A DNA stretch of 64,000 bases from Unio delphinus (lineage: Eukaryota; Mollusca; Bivalvia; Unionida; Unionidae): the NCBI GenBank assembly GCA_029339505.1, contig JAQISU010000022.1, positions 16,931,001 to 16,995,000 of the forward strand, given 5' to 3'. Below, piece after piece: positions 1 through 8,183 of this stretch. The notes below the pieces were generated by a model that was not told the DNA's origin, did not search any database, and saw only the letters and a program-made list of their open reading frames with translations. Every line of letters begins with the position of its first letter. Positions within the stretch are counted from its first letter, which is position 1. Made by a program: the position numbers and the translations under genes.

Positions 1-700
1 GTTACAGGATAACACACGTGTATACTTTCTCCCTTAGATTGTGTTAACTTGTTTAATGGGTATTGTGATTCAGCGCTGGGCATTGTTTTGTAAGAAAAGA
101 CATGTTTTCAAACAATTATATTCTTTGTTCTAGTGTTTGAGTCAAATATGCTGTCTCATTTAAATACTGTGAAACACCATTAATAAGTAATTCAAGAAAA
201 TAAAATAGCATACTTGCGGATTGATGTATTAATTCCCTTTATATACTCTCTCACTTAGATGTTGTCGAGATGATAAGGGAGGGAATAACAACCCCTCCCA
301 CCTACTCTTATATGTTTCTACTATTATGTGTAAATATAAGTGTTTTTAAATGTCTGTATGTAGACTATCATTTGTATAATTTAATATGTAAATATTGAAT
401 AAAGATTTTAAAAAAAAGAGGATGCAGACATGGCACCTATAAAAGATGTACAAATGCTACATCTATAAAAATTACATTACAGTATGGCGTGGGTTATTCA
501 GCGGCTTGGGATATAATTAATTAGAAAAGAAATCAAATATAAAATGTTTTCAAACGATTATATTCTTTTTTTTTAGTGCTTTATGCAAATATTCTGTCTC
601 ATTTTAATACTGTGAAGCACCATTAACAAGTAATTCAAGAAAATAAAATAACACACTCTGTGGATTGACGCTGCTGTATTAGTCACCTTATATACTAAAT

Positions 701-870
701 GAAAGGTTTAAAGCTGGGGCTTTCAAAGGCCAATCCGACCAGTCAAAAAATAACCCACGCCATTGAAACGTGTGCGTGGTTGACTTTTACTCAATCATGC
801 AACCGGGTTTAATTTCATGGGTTGCTTTGATTGGTCGGATTGGCCTTTGAAAATCAGCCCCGTCGTTTCA
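701..870. repeat. long imperfect inverted repeat (hairpin or MITE-like)
   Basis: The left arm near 716-746 and right arm near 826-861 are complementary over about 30 bases with few mismatches (core AAAGGCCAATCCGACCA on the left, TGGTCGGATTGGCCTTT on the right). Weaker pairing continues inward to about 768 and 808. No coding content. It could be a short non-autonomous element or a transcribed fold-back. Confidence 0.7.
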
Positions 871-1659
871 TGTTTGTGATGTCTGTGCCGTCCCATCATC
901 ATTACATCATCATTGAATTATAATCCATATTACATCATCATTGAATTATAATCCATCCTTAATTAAGTTAATTAAGTATATGTATACCTACAATCTGAAT
1001 GGAGATATATACGGTATTTGTGCTGTCCTTAATTAAGTATATGTTGTGACGTCACCCCAAGCATATCTTCTGGGCGGTCTAAGATGGCGTTTGCCACGTT
1101 AGGCCTCCCTTCCGGAGATGTATGTTTCGGGTTTCCCTTGGGCTTACTTGGATGTGAAGGCAACCAAGGAGTTCCAAAGATGTGTTGTCGTATATATGTA
1201 ACCTCTAGGTCATTTCACGTAAACATACCCTCTTGTGATTATAACCCGTTATTTGACGAGTTAGATTCACTCTTAGGGGAATATGTTTCCGGTGAATGTA
1301 AATATAAATGACCTAAAATAAATACCATCCATGGATGTAATTAGCTCTCCATCACATTTGGGTTACCCCGTATGGTGTTCAAAAATGAATTACCGGCCAA
1401 AACGTGGATGCACATTGGGTAACCCCAGAATGAATTATAGGCTAATAGAAACGGTCATAGGGTCATATCTCAAAGAGCAAAAACAAAAAAAAAACATTCT
1501 GATATAAAACAGAAACAGAAAATTGCTCTAACAAAGGACCCTATGAAAGACACAAAGACCTAATAAGGGACCCAATGAATGCAAATAGAACCACAACGGC
1601 CTATATCAAGGGGGCCAAATGACTGATAATCGCTCATCATGGTTGATATTTATTTTTGT

Positions 1660-2040
1660 CTGCATTTATATTTATATATACAGACTGAATTTTAAAAAAT
1701 ATATTTATATATACAGACTGAATTTTTAAAAAAGATAGTTATATATACAGAATTAATTTTAAAAAATATATTTATATATACAGAATTAATTTTAAAAAAT
1801 ATATTTATATATACAGACTGAATTTTTAAAAAAGATAGTTATATATACAGACTGAATTTTTAAAAAAGATATTTATATATACAGACTGAATTTTTAAAAA
1901 AGATATTTATATATACAGACTGAATTTTTAAAAAATATATTTATATATACAGACTGAATTTTTAAAAAAGATATTTATATATACAGAATTAATTTTTAAA
2001 AAATATATTTATATATACAGACTGAATTTTTAAAAATATT
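1660..2040. repeat. AT-rich tandem repeat upstream of element A gene 1
   Basis: About ten units of roughly 33-36 bases, each carrying TTTATATATACAGACTGAAT followed by a T-run and A-run. Variants replace ACAGACTGAAT with ACAGAATTAAT. The array ends about 50 bases before the first virion gene. Each unit supplies a TATATATA box, so the array could affect transcription, or may only be expanded satellite DNA. Confidence 0.85.
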
Positions 2041-2090
2041 AACGGCTCTTTTATTTTTGAAAAATGAATTAGAAATATGTATTATCATAT

Positions 2091-2447
2091 ATGAATTCTG
2101 AAATTATGAATAGCATCATAGTTGAAATTGCAAAATTGAAAAATCAGAATATTAGATTGTCAGATGGGTTAAATCCTGATCAAATCAAGTCGGATTTTCA
2201 GGATATAGAATACGGAGTTAGCACTAACAAGTATATGTTGCCAAAGAAATATGCACTCATCAAAAAAATTCAAAATTCTATTCGAGACTCTCTTGCATTT
2301 TCCAGTGAAGTAGATGTGTTTGTTCCGTTATATACTATCGTGGAAGGAATACGAAAAGAATTGGGTAACGAATATGAATTGAAAAAGGAAGTTAATTCTA
2401 AAATTAGAAACTTACGAGCGTTAATTCAAGAAAATGAACTATTTTGA
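2091..2447 (+). CDS. Element A gene 1: conserved small protein, unknown function
   Basis: 118 residues, no recognised domain. It is clearly homologous to the 129-residue product at 55906-56295: both have an N-terminal helix rich in I/L/K, the shared segment VFVPL in the middle and a basic C-terminal helix. The predicted protein is mostly alpha-helical and could form a coiled coil. It opens the virion gene block in both elements, with ATG right after a TATCATATATG context. The mild charge and small size would suit a scaffold or DNA-associated protein, but that is a guess; only conservation supports it as a gene. Confidence 0.8.
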   Translation: MNSEIMNSIIVEIAKLKNQNIRLSDGLNPDQIKSDFQDIEYGVSTNKYMLPKKYALIKKIQNSIRDSLAFSSEVDVFVPLYTIVEGIRKELGNEYELKKEVNSKIRNLRALIQENELF

Positions 2448-2656
2448 TTGACCGGCCCCCTCAAAAGATTTTGTCAGACAGTAAAATCTCCTTGAGATTT
2501 TCATTTTTTTTGTCATTTTTTGATTGAATCAGTGAAAATATTTCACACTGCGAAAATAAAAATATTTCACAGCAATAAAAAATTGGACCGTTAAGGATGG
2601 AATCATCGATGGGAAAAATTGTTTTACAATTGAAAAATGGTTTCTGATTTCAAATA
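2448..2656. other. intergenic spacer with small palindromes, genes 1-2 of element A
   Basis: A T-rich spacer. It contains AAAATCTC-CTT-GAGATTTT at 2483-2501 (8-base perfect arms) just after the gene 1 stop, and two AAAATATTTCAC-type palindromes near 2534-2571. These may act in transcript 3' end formation or belong to the palindrome family described for element B. Confidence 0.5.
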
Positions 2657-3619
2657 ATGGTCAATGAAGCATTAACGACCCGATTGGCTCGTGAGCGACT
2701 AGATGCAATTAAGAAATTTATACCAATTCGCGACTCTGTCAGGAATAAACTGCAACAACGACAGAGTTTACAAACTGATTTTGCTCTGGGGTCTGAAGAG
2801 TTGTTTAAACCAGTAACCACAGCAACGAAAGGAGTAGAGCGTGCTTTACTGGGAGATGGTCCCGAGACGGGAAAATCTGTTATTGGTGAACTTGAAAAAA
2901 TAGCAGCGAAAACTGAACAAACAAAACAAATAGAATCAAAGAGAACAGTAGATGATTTACGCATGAGATTTAACGAAGAAGGGTTAGCAGCAATTGATGA
3001 GACTGATCCAACAGAAATTCCTACGCTTGTTGTTACGTCCTATGAAGACAGAAAAAAAATGTTGAAACCAGAACATCATAAGTTTGTTAAGAATTTCACT
3101 CACTGGGCTGATATATTCTATAAAATCAAAACTGGAAAAAGTCAAAAAAAGACAGATAGTGCATCATACATTGAATATATCAGGATGGTGGATCACGTGT
3201 ATAATCAATACGAAGAGTTTAAACAGCAACAAAAACCGCCAAGATTGCAAAGAAAGCGACAGCAACCTACAAAGAAAATATCTTTTTCACCTAAAAAACA
3301 ACAACTACCACCTGATGATGATGATGATGATGATGATTATTTACAAACTACGGATTTAGAAAAACTAGATGAAGCATCTGGTTATAGCGGAAGTGGATTG
3401 CAAAATCCAAGGATTGGAAACACTTGTCCTGATAGTGTTATCAATGATATATCACGATTAGATGTTCTCATCGGAGGAAAACGAGCTGGAAATAACTCTC
3501 CAGAAATAATTAATGAAGCAGCTGATATTTGTAGACGATTATTTGCCGGTGGTATCATGGATATCAAAACCTATCGAGATTTCATTGACGAGTTAGCAAA
3601 TGGGTATCATAGTGATTAA
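2657..3619 (+). CDS. Element A gene 2: conserved virion-module protein with variable middle
   Basis: 320 residues, homologous to the 375-residue product at 56467-57594. About 60 N-terminal residues are conserved (motif LTTRLARERL and a following IRDSVRNKLQQRQ-type helix). The last 75 residues are also conserved, with GGKRAGNNSPEIINEAAD and DICRRLF, ending YHSD. Between them the sequence is low-complexity and differs between elements: here a Lys/Gln-rich basic stretch followed by a run of eight Asp. A YSGSGL motif just before the conserved C-terminal part fits the G-X-G type of site used by adenovirus-like maturation proteases. It is probably an internal virion or scaffold protein; the function is inferred only from position and architecture. 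Confidence 0.85.
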   Translation: MVNEALTTRLARERLDAIKKFIPIRDSVRNKLQQRQSLQTDFALGSEELFKPVTTATKGVERALLGDGPETGKSVIGELEKIAAKTEQTKQIESKRTVDDLRMRFNEEGLAAIDETDPTEIPTLVVTSYEDRKKMLKPEHHKFVKNFTHWADIFYKIKTGKSQKKTDSASYIEYIRMVDHVYNQYEEFKQQQKPPRLQRKRQQPTKKISFSPKKQQLPPDDDDDDDDYLQTTDLEKLDEASGYSGSGLQNPRIGNTCPDSVINDISRLDVLIGGKRAGNNSPEIINEAADICRRLFAGGIMDIKTYRDFIDELANGYHSD

Positions 3620-3629
3620 ATAACAATTG

Positions 3630-3645
3630 AAAACACTATTGTTTT
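3630..3645. repeat. palindrome upstream of gene 3 (element A)
   Basis: AAAACACTATTGTTTT, a near-perfect 16-base palindrome, lies 7 bases before the gene 3 start. Element B has the perfect AAAAACACTAGTGTTTTT at the same place (57663-57680), so a palindrome is conserved here although the base sequence drifts. Confidence 0.7.
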
Positions 3646-3652
3646 TATAATA

Positions 3653-4090
3653 ATGATCATCCATTACAATCATGATAAACCAACCCTCGTCTATGTAGTT
3701 AATTCACGGTTTCCAGTTTATAGAGCATACTACGGAGATGGCCTCGGCAAGACCATTTTAGGATTCTTTTCAAGAACGGCCCCAAAAGTGATGCCGTTAG
3801 CTAAACAACTTGGAATGAAAGCCATTGATGTTATTCGTGATAAGGGTATTAGTACTGTTGGAGATCTTGCCGGGAAAGCGTTTTCAACTGCGAAGGATAA
3901 AATAACATCATTAGTGAGTCGAAAAAAGAAACCGTTACCGTCTACAGAAGAAATGCCTGCAAGTGTTAGTAAAATTATAAATAACGCAGTAGATGAAAAA
4001 CTAGCGTCGATGGTAAATCAAGGACACCAAAGCAATATTGCAAATATGATAGCGGGAAGTGGCTTTAGAAAACCACGACGAAAACGCTAG
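3653..4090 (+). CDS. Element A gene 3: basic minor capsid-like protein
   Basis: 145 residues, homologous to 57693-58193 (166 residues). The N-terminal 30 residues contain YYGDGLG. Then comes an amphipathic helix-rich segment (TILGFFSRTAPK and KAIDVIRDKGI) and a very basic C-terminus ending FRKPRRKR. Small basic proteins with a Gly-rich start and amphipathic helices are typical of the pVI/pX-like minor capsid proteins of adenoviruses and adintoviruses, so a DNA- or capsid-lining role is likely but not proven. MIAGSGF near the C-terminus fits the adenain consensus (M/I/L)-X-G-X-G. The stop codon lies inside the palindrome at 4081-4096. Confidence 0.8.
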   Translation: MIIHYNHDKPTLVYVVNSRFPVYRAYYGDGLGKTILGFFSRTAPKVMPLAKQLGMKAIDVIRDKGISTVGDLAGKAFSTAKDKITSLVSRKKKPLPSTEEMPASVSKIINNAVDEKLASMVNQGHQSNIANMIAGSGFRKPRRKR

Positions 4091-4096
4091 CGTTTT
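4081..4096. repeat. perfect CTAG-centred palindrome overlapping the gene 3 stop
   Basis: AAAACGCTAGCGTTTT, 16 bases and perfectly self-complementary, contains the TAG stop of gene 3. The same core, with G/C or A/T swaps, recurs at 7513, 49613, 50470 and 57994. Confidence 0.9.
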
Positions 4097-4144
4097 TCAC
4101 GATGAAATGGAAAATCCGATTTAGACTCTGATAAATAGAATAAA

Positions 4145-5614
4145 ATGTTCAAAAAATCATCTGATCCAGCATTTGATATAGACGCCCCAGTGCGTAAAGA
4201 TGATTCTGTACGCGATTATCAATTTTATTCTTATCACGCAGTACAACCAGATCTCCGATCGCGAATTGAACTTCAAGTTCATGATACCAGTAAATACTTT
4301 TTACCTTGTGAAGCGTTTATTGAAGTAGAAGGAGAACTTGTAACAAATGATGCTGCACATAATGATCCTCCATATGAAAATAACTCAAATGTCCGAGTTG
4401 GTTTTGTTAATAACGGCATCATGGCGTTATTTGAAAGCGCTAGATATCTCATTGATGGAAAAGAAATTGAATCCATTGACCGTGAAGTTGATATGGCCAC
4501 AACAATCATAGGGTTAGCGAGATATTCTGATGATTATACAAGATCAGCGGGTCCATCTATGATGTTTGCAAAGGATACCTCTGATACCGCTGATCACCTT
4601 CAATTCATTAAAGTGTTAACAGCACAGGGTACTGCAGAAGCCAATCAACAAGAAGCAGCTAATCCAGAACGTCGAATTAGACCCGGAGCTGCGTTTGATA
4701 TTCTCGGAGGCGTTAATGGTAATCTCAATTTAGGATTTGCAACACGTGTAGCAACGTTGCATGGGCAGCGTCGACGATTTTCATGTGCGATTCCACTACA
4801 TCACATATTTGGATTCTGTAGAAACGTCCGAAAAGTTATTTATGGAGCCAAACACACAATAGCGCTTGTACGAAAGGGTACTGATGATGATGCAATCTGG
4901 CGTAATGCTGGGGTTGCTGCCGGTAAAGTCATTTTAACAAAACTATCATTATGGATGCCAGTGTTAACTCCATCAATCACAGACGAACAGCGACTACTAT
5001 CATTTATGGACCAAGGAGGAAAGTCGTTGTTAAGTTGGTTATCAGTGACCACGGATATTAAACAAGACAGTGTTGATGGTACATTCACATGGCACCTGGC
5101 ATCAAAACAAGGGGTTTCAGCTCCACGTCATATATTTATTGCGTTACAGAATGCTGCGCGAGTTGGTAATCAAGAACGAAGTCATATGATATTTGATCAG
5201 TTAGGTGTTAGTGAAGTCTCGCTGAGAATAAACGGACAGCAGGAACCATCCGAGGATATACAACTTGATTACGGTCAGAATCATATTGCACGTGTCTATC
5301 ATAACCTGTTGTCATTTATGGCACGTGATCAAAATGTGGATACCGGTTTGCAAATATCACAATTGGATTTTAAAAGCCTCTATCCGATTTATTACTTTTC
5401 ATTGGAACATCTTGATTTGATGAGACAATCTGTCGTTGATATACACTTTAGAGCCCGTGTAACCCGTCCTGTTGGTCCACCAGTTGCTGGGGTTGCTCCT
5501 ATCCTTATCCCGAATTATAGAGCAGTTGCTGTCATTCTTAGTGATAAATCAATGTTACTTGAAGGTGTTGGTGGAAGAATGAGAGTGGTAGATGCACCAG
5601 TAGAAAATCTTTGA
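4145..5614 (+). CDS. Element A major capsid protein (double jelly-roll type)
   Basis: 489 residues, the longest and best conserved virion product; the counterpart at 58882-60300 has 472. Size, beta-rich composition and position between minor capsid genes and ahead of the protease fit the double jelly-roll major capsid protein of Polinton-type viruses. Shared segments include RDYQF, SKYFLP, ARYLIDGKEIES, FSCAIPLHHIFGFCRNV, LSLWMPVLTP and ARVTRP. Residues about 145-195 are unlike the element B protein in sequence and length while both sides are nearly identical, as expected of an exposed loop. Also different are a few residues around the C-terminal PVGPPVAGVAPI insertion, missing in B. The start ATG follows AATAAA. 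The assignment is by architecture and context; a structure prediction would settle it. Confidence 0.85.
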   Translation: MFKKSSDPAFDIDAPVRKDDSVRDYQFYSYHAVQPDLRSRIELQVHDTSKYFLPCEAFIEVEGELVTNDAAHNDPPYENNSNVRVGFVNNGIMALFESARYLIDGKEIESIDREVDMATTIIGLARYSDDYTRSAGPSMMFAKDTSDTADHLQFIKVLTAQGTAEANQQEAANPERRIRPGAAFDILGGVNGNLNLGFATRVATLHGQRRRFSCAIPLHHIFGFCRNVRKVIYGAKHTIALVRKGTDDDAIWRNAGVAAGKVILTKLSLWMPVLTPSITDEQRLLSFMDQGGKSLLSWLSVTTDIKQDSVDGTFTWHLASKQGVSAPRHIFIALQNAARVGNQERSHMIFDQLGVSEVSLRINGQQEPSEDIQLDYGQNHIARVYHNLLSFMARDQNVDTGLQISQLDFKSLYPIYYFSLEHLDLMRQSVVDIHFRARVTRPVGPPVAGVAPILIPNYRAVAVILSDKSMLLEGVGGRMRVVDAPVENL

Positions 5615-5653
5615 ACGATTTTTCATTGAATTAGAATCAATCAATTATATATA

Positions 5654-6193
5654 ATGTCATATAGTGTTATTAGTGTTACGTTAACTCCTGGTCAAATCAA
5701 AAAATTGCAATCAGAATCGGCTAAAAAATGTGGAACCACAATCACGTTGAAACCTAATCAAATGACGGGTGGTGAAAATAAATTATCGCTGACAACTCGT
5801 CAGGTGAAACATTTCAATGATGCTTTCAAGGATAAAAAGGGAGTTCAGATTACTCTCTCTGCGGCTGCTATTAAAAATATGATGAAAACAGGTGGTATAT
5901 TTCCATTGTTAGCTGCAATACCAGCATTGATTGCAGCAGCAGCCCCAGCGGTGGCTAAAGCAGCAGCGTTAGGAGCCGTTGGTACTGCAGCAGGAATGGC
6001 GTTGAAAAAGGCAGCTGGACAAGGATATAAAAAAAAGAGACGATCCGTTCAAGGATTGGGTCTAAGACTACCAGGAACCCCGTATTCGTGGTACAGCGGA
6101 AAAGGTCTAAGACTACCAGGGACCCCGTATTCATGGTACAGCGGGAGATCCGTTCACGGATCAGGCCTGAGACTACCAGGAACGGTTTATTAA
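5654..6193 (+). CDS. Element A gene 5: Ala-rich minor virion protein with C-terminal repeats
   Basis: 179 residues. Residues 1-80 hold four related short motifs about 20 residues apart (VTLTPGQIKKL, ITLKPNQM, LSLTTRQVKHF, ITLSAAAIKNM). Residues 81-118 are a hydrophobic Ala/Gly-rich segment (ALIAAAAPAVAKAAALGAVG), membrane-active or a buried helix pair. A basic linker is followed by three copies of GLRLPGT, two of them as GLRLPGTPYSWYSGK. The element B counterpart (60383-60844) has two copies. The pattern suits a minor capsid or core protein (pX/pVI-like) processed by the neighbouring protease at G-K-G-L or G-S-G-L sites; this is inferred. The start sits directly on TATATATAATG. Confidence 0.8.
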   Translation: MSYSVISVTLTPGQIKKLQSESAKKCGTTITLKPNQMTGGENKLSLTTRQVKHFNDAFKDKKGVQITLSAAAIKNMMKTGGIFPLLAAIPALIAAAAPAVAKAAALGAVGTAAGMALKKAAGQGYKKKRRSVQGLGLRLPGTPYSWYSGKGLRLPGTPYSWYSGRSVHGSGLRLPGTVY

Positions 6194-6216
6194 TACAGAA
6201 ATCATCAATGATTCCA

Positions 6217-6645
6217 ATGTCCAATTTTGATTTAATGGATGCTGCTAAAAAACTAGCGATTAAACATTTCAGAGGTGTTTTTATGAAAGATCAATTACCA
6301 CATCAACCAAACAAAACTGAAACAGGTATTATTAATCTCGATAACAGCACCGGACCTGGAACTCACTGGGTTGCATACACTATTGATCCACGTGGGATTG
6401 TCTATTTTGATTCATATGGATTAGCCCCACCAAAAGAGTTTATGCAGTATATAAAAACCCTTCCAATGAAGACTTGGTATTCTACGCTACCAACACAACA
6501 AATCAATGACCCACCAATATGCGGCAGTGAAGTATTAAATGTCCTTGACGCTATTTCTAACTCCTTGGGTAACCCAAGGGGAAAACCACCACACATTGTC
6601 GTAAATGACTACACTAGTAATCGCTTTTTAGAGAGAGATATATAA
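6217..6645 (+). CDS. Element A adenain-like cysteine protease (capsid maturation)
   Basis: 142 residues from the Met of MSNFD, the start conserved in element B; an in-frame ATG three codons earlier (6208) is possible. The family (adenovirus protease, C5/C48 fold) uses His-Asp/Glu-Gln-Cys. Visible candidates are His50 in GTHWVAY, Asp65 in YFDSYGL, Gln94/95 and Cys102 in PPICGSEVLN, in the right order and spacing. The family cleaves minor capsid precursors inside the virion. Near the C-terminus an insertion absent from element B contains the palindrome at 6552-6568. The final codons overlap TATATAAAA, which probably serves the next gene, whose ATG follows 7 bases after the stop. Confidence 0.9.
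   Translation: MSNFDLMDAAKKLAIKHFRGVFMKDQLPHQPNKTETGIINLDNSTGPGTHWVAYTIDPRGIVYFDSYGLAPPKEFMQYIKTLPMKTWYSTLPTQQINDPPICGSEVLNVLDAISNSLGNPRGKPPHIVVNDYTSNRFLERDI
6552..6568. repeat. palindrome inside the protease gene
   Basis: CCTTGGGT-A-ACCCAAGG, 8-base perfect arms, lies within the coding sequence (peptide SLGNPR). The element B protease lacks it and is about four residues shorter here, so it looks like an in-frame insertion. Confidence 0.75.
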
Positions 6646-6651
6646 AATATC

Positions 6652-7509
6652 ATGATTGATATTTGGGGAAGACCTCTGAAACCCAAACCCGATGACACTG
6701 CAACTCCTGATTCTATCAAGGATATAACAAAAAAAATTAAAGATGAAATAGCTGAGACGTTGAATTTAGAAAGTGTTGAACCCAATGAAATAGTTGTATT
6801 TCAGGACAAACAGGGTAAATTGAAATCTAGTAATATCTCTCTGGATGATATTTTAGTTAAACAACAAAATGCAATCGAGAACACAGTTGCGTTATTTTCC
6901 GATCAGGGTAAACTCAAACCAGGTGTACTCGTTTCGACGATTACAGATCGATTAAAAACTCTCAACGACGAGTTAAACAATTCTGTGGTTGTACTAGCAA
7001 CACTTGAATCTAGAATTGAAGAACACATAAAACAGTTTATATCATTTCGTAGAAATATCATTGATAAATTTATTGGAACCCCGTTAGATAAAATTGAACT
7101 AAAACTCCCTGATATTAAAAAATCCATCGATGAGACGAAAACTTTCATCGAAGACATCAAAGGGGATGCAACGAGGATGATAACAGTCATTGAAAAAACA
7201 AAAATTCCTCATGAGAAAACCAACAACTTAGTATACACGATCCAACACGGATCATTTGAGTGGACACCTACAAACAACACATTAGATATCACTGCAACCG
7301 TTAAGGGTATTTATCGATTAACACTAGTAACACCATTATCTCAATTTAAGATTTCATCGTCCAGTTCATCCGGGGTCAATAATACAATTTCAACGATCAT
7401 CGACAAGAATACAACTGAAAAGTTTACAATCGCATCTACTGATAAAAATTTGGTTAGGGTCTCAACAACGTGGTATGTGGAATTCGTAGCGGATTTAAGT
7501 AAATCGTAA
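6652..7509 (+). CDS. Element A gene 7: stalk/fibre-like protein, one stalk unit
   Basis: 285 residues. The N-terminal tag MIDIWGRPL is identical in element B. A conserved region follows with EIVVFQD.QGKLKSSNIS and KPGVLVSTIT. Residues about 115-161 are a helical unit (EEHIKQFISFRRNIIDKF followed by DKIELKLPDIKKSID), then more coiled coil. The C-terminal 90 residues look beta-rich (FEWTPTNN, VKGIYRL, a Ser-rich turn, TWYVEFV) and are well conserved. A short N-terminal anchor, helical stalk and C-terminal head suggest a trimeric fibre or spike standing on the penton; this is inferred from architecture only. Element B has two stalk units. Confidence 0.75.
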   Translation: MIDIWGRPLKPKPDDTATPDSIKDITKKIKDEIAETLNLESVEPNEIVVFQDKQGKLKSSNISLDDILVKQQNAIENTVALFSDQGKLKPGVLVSTITDRLKTLNDELNNSVVVLATLESRIEEHIKQFISFRRNIIDKFIGTPLDKIELKLPDIKKSIDETKTFIEDIKGDATRMITVIEKTKIPHEKTNNLVYTIQHGSFEWTPTNNTLDITATVKGIYRLTLVTPLSQFKISSSSSSGVNNTISTIIDKNTTEKFTIASTDKNLVRVSTTWYVEFVADLSKS

Positions 7510-7512
7510 TTG

Positions 7513-7528
7513 AAAACGCTAGCGTATT
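7513..7528. promoter_or_regulatory. palindrome in the gene 7-8 spacer
   Basis: AATTGAAAACGCTAGCGTATTT context: a near-perfect CTAG-centred palindrome lies 10 bases before the gene 8 start. Element B has the same arrangement at 62412-62428, and its integrase gene at 49613-49628, each preceded by TAATTG. Three start-proximal occurrences make a regulatory role possible. Confidence 0.55.
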
Positions 7529-7538
7529 TAAAATAAAA

Positions 7539-8183
7539 ATGATTTCATCATCGCAATATCGCTATGATCAGGTCAGAGAGTATCAAACTAGACTCAAAAC
7601 CTTGTCTGAGGAATATGAATTGAAAATTAAAAAATATCGCAGGAGAATTACCGCAATTGATGTTACTGTGTACGCTGTGAGTGGTGTAATCACCGGAGCC
7701 GGTATTATACTGTCTTCAGTGACAATGATGGCCCCGATAGCTGTTCCAATTTGCATTTCTGCGGCAACAACAATCGCTGGAATAATTTCAATAATCACAA
7801 AAAAAATATCCTCATGCAGCCAACGGAAACTACAAGACTACATAATTCAATTTCATGTTGTGTCTACTGCATACTCGCAATTATCCTCATTGATATCGTC
7901 ATCGCTCGATGATACAATTATATCAGAGAGTGAGTTTTCAGCGATGGTAGATATATATGATTCTGCGATGTCAAAATTAGAAATACAACATGAGTATAAT
8001 AACAATGACAACACAGATGGAATTACTTCAACAAATAGTGGAGAACACAAAACCAGTACAAACAAGCATGATCTCAATAACCTCAACGAATCCAGAATTC
8101 AGTGTGAATTTCCCCTCTCCGGTCCCAGTGAAGGAGATAGCGCTAGCAAAACTACGAGTATACCACAGTTGGCCAAATATTAG
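7539..8183 (+). CDS. Element A gene 8: membrane protein with an extended C-terminus
   Basis: 214 residues. A charged helical N-terminus (SQYRYDQVREYQTRL) is followed by two adjacent hydrophobic spans at about 43-61 and 63-86, then a helical soluble part. The homologue at 62437-62997 has 186 residues. In element B the gene ends with a TAG after SRI; here that codon is CAG, so the frame continues 28 residues through the start of gene 9. The overlap with gene 9 is therefore 179 bases here and 95 in B. It is probably a virion or infected-cell membrane protein; no family recognised. Confidence 0.8.
   Translation: MISSSQYRYDQVREYQTRLKTLSEEYELKIKKYRRRITAIDVTVYAVSGVITGAGIILSSVTMMAPIAVPICISAATTIAGIISIITKKISSCSQRKLQDYIIQFHVVSTAYSQLSSLISSSLDDTIISESEFSAMVDIYDSAMSKLEIQHEYNNNDNTDGITSTNSGEHKTSTNKHDLNNLNESRIQCEFPLSGPSEGDSASKTTSIPQLAKY

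Larger units (their letters stand above)
1..2090. other. AT-rich non-coding flank left of element A gene 1
   Basis: No convincing gene is seen. A stretch near 90-240 is repeated with changes near 535-690 (shared words such as TAATTCAAGAAAATAAAATA). A large imperfect hairpin lies at about 701-870, a short direct repeat at about 902-952, and an AT-rich tandem array at 1660-2040. An open frame at 1084-1311 (75 codons) starts in a good context (AAGATGGCG) 40 bases after a CRE-like TGACGTCA, but resembles nothing I recognise. In element B the matching interval (55036-55905) is viral intergenic DNA, so this stretch may also be viral rather than host. The true left edge of element A is not visible. 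Confidence 0.5.

Noticed and set aside
1084..1311. 75-codon ORF as first exon of a host gene
   Set aside because: Good start context and a CRE-like site, but no recognisable protein and no downstream exon; left as an unassigned open frame.
2650..2964. 104-codon minus-strand frame
   Set aside because: Shadow of gene 2 of element A; no start context or homologue in element B.
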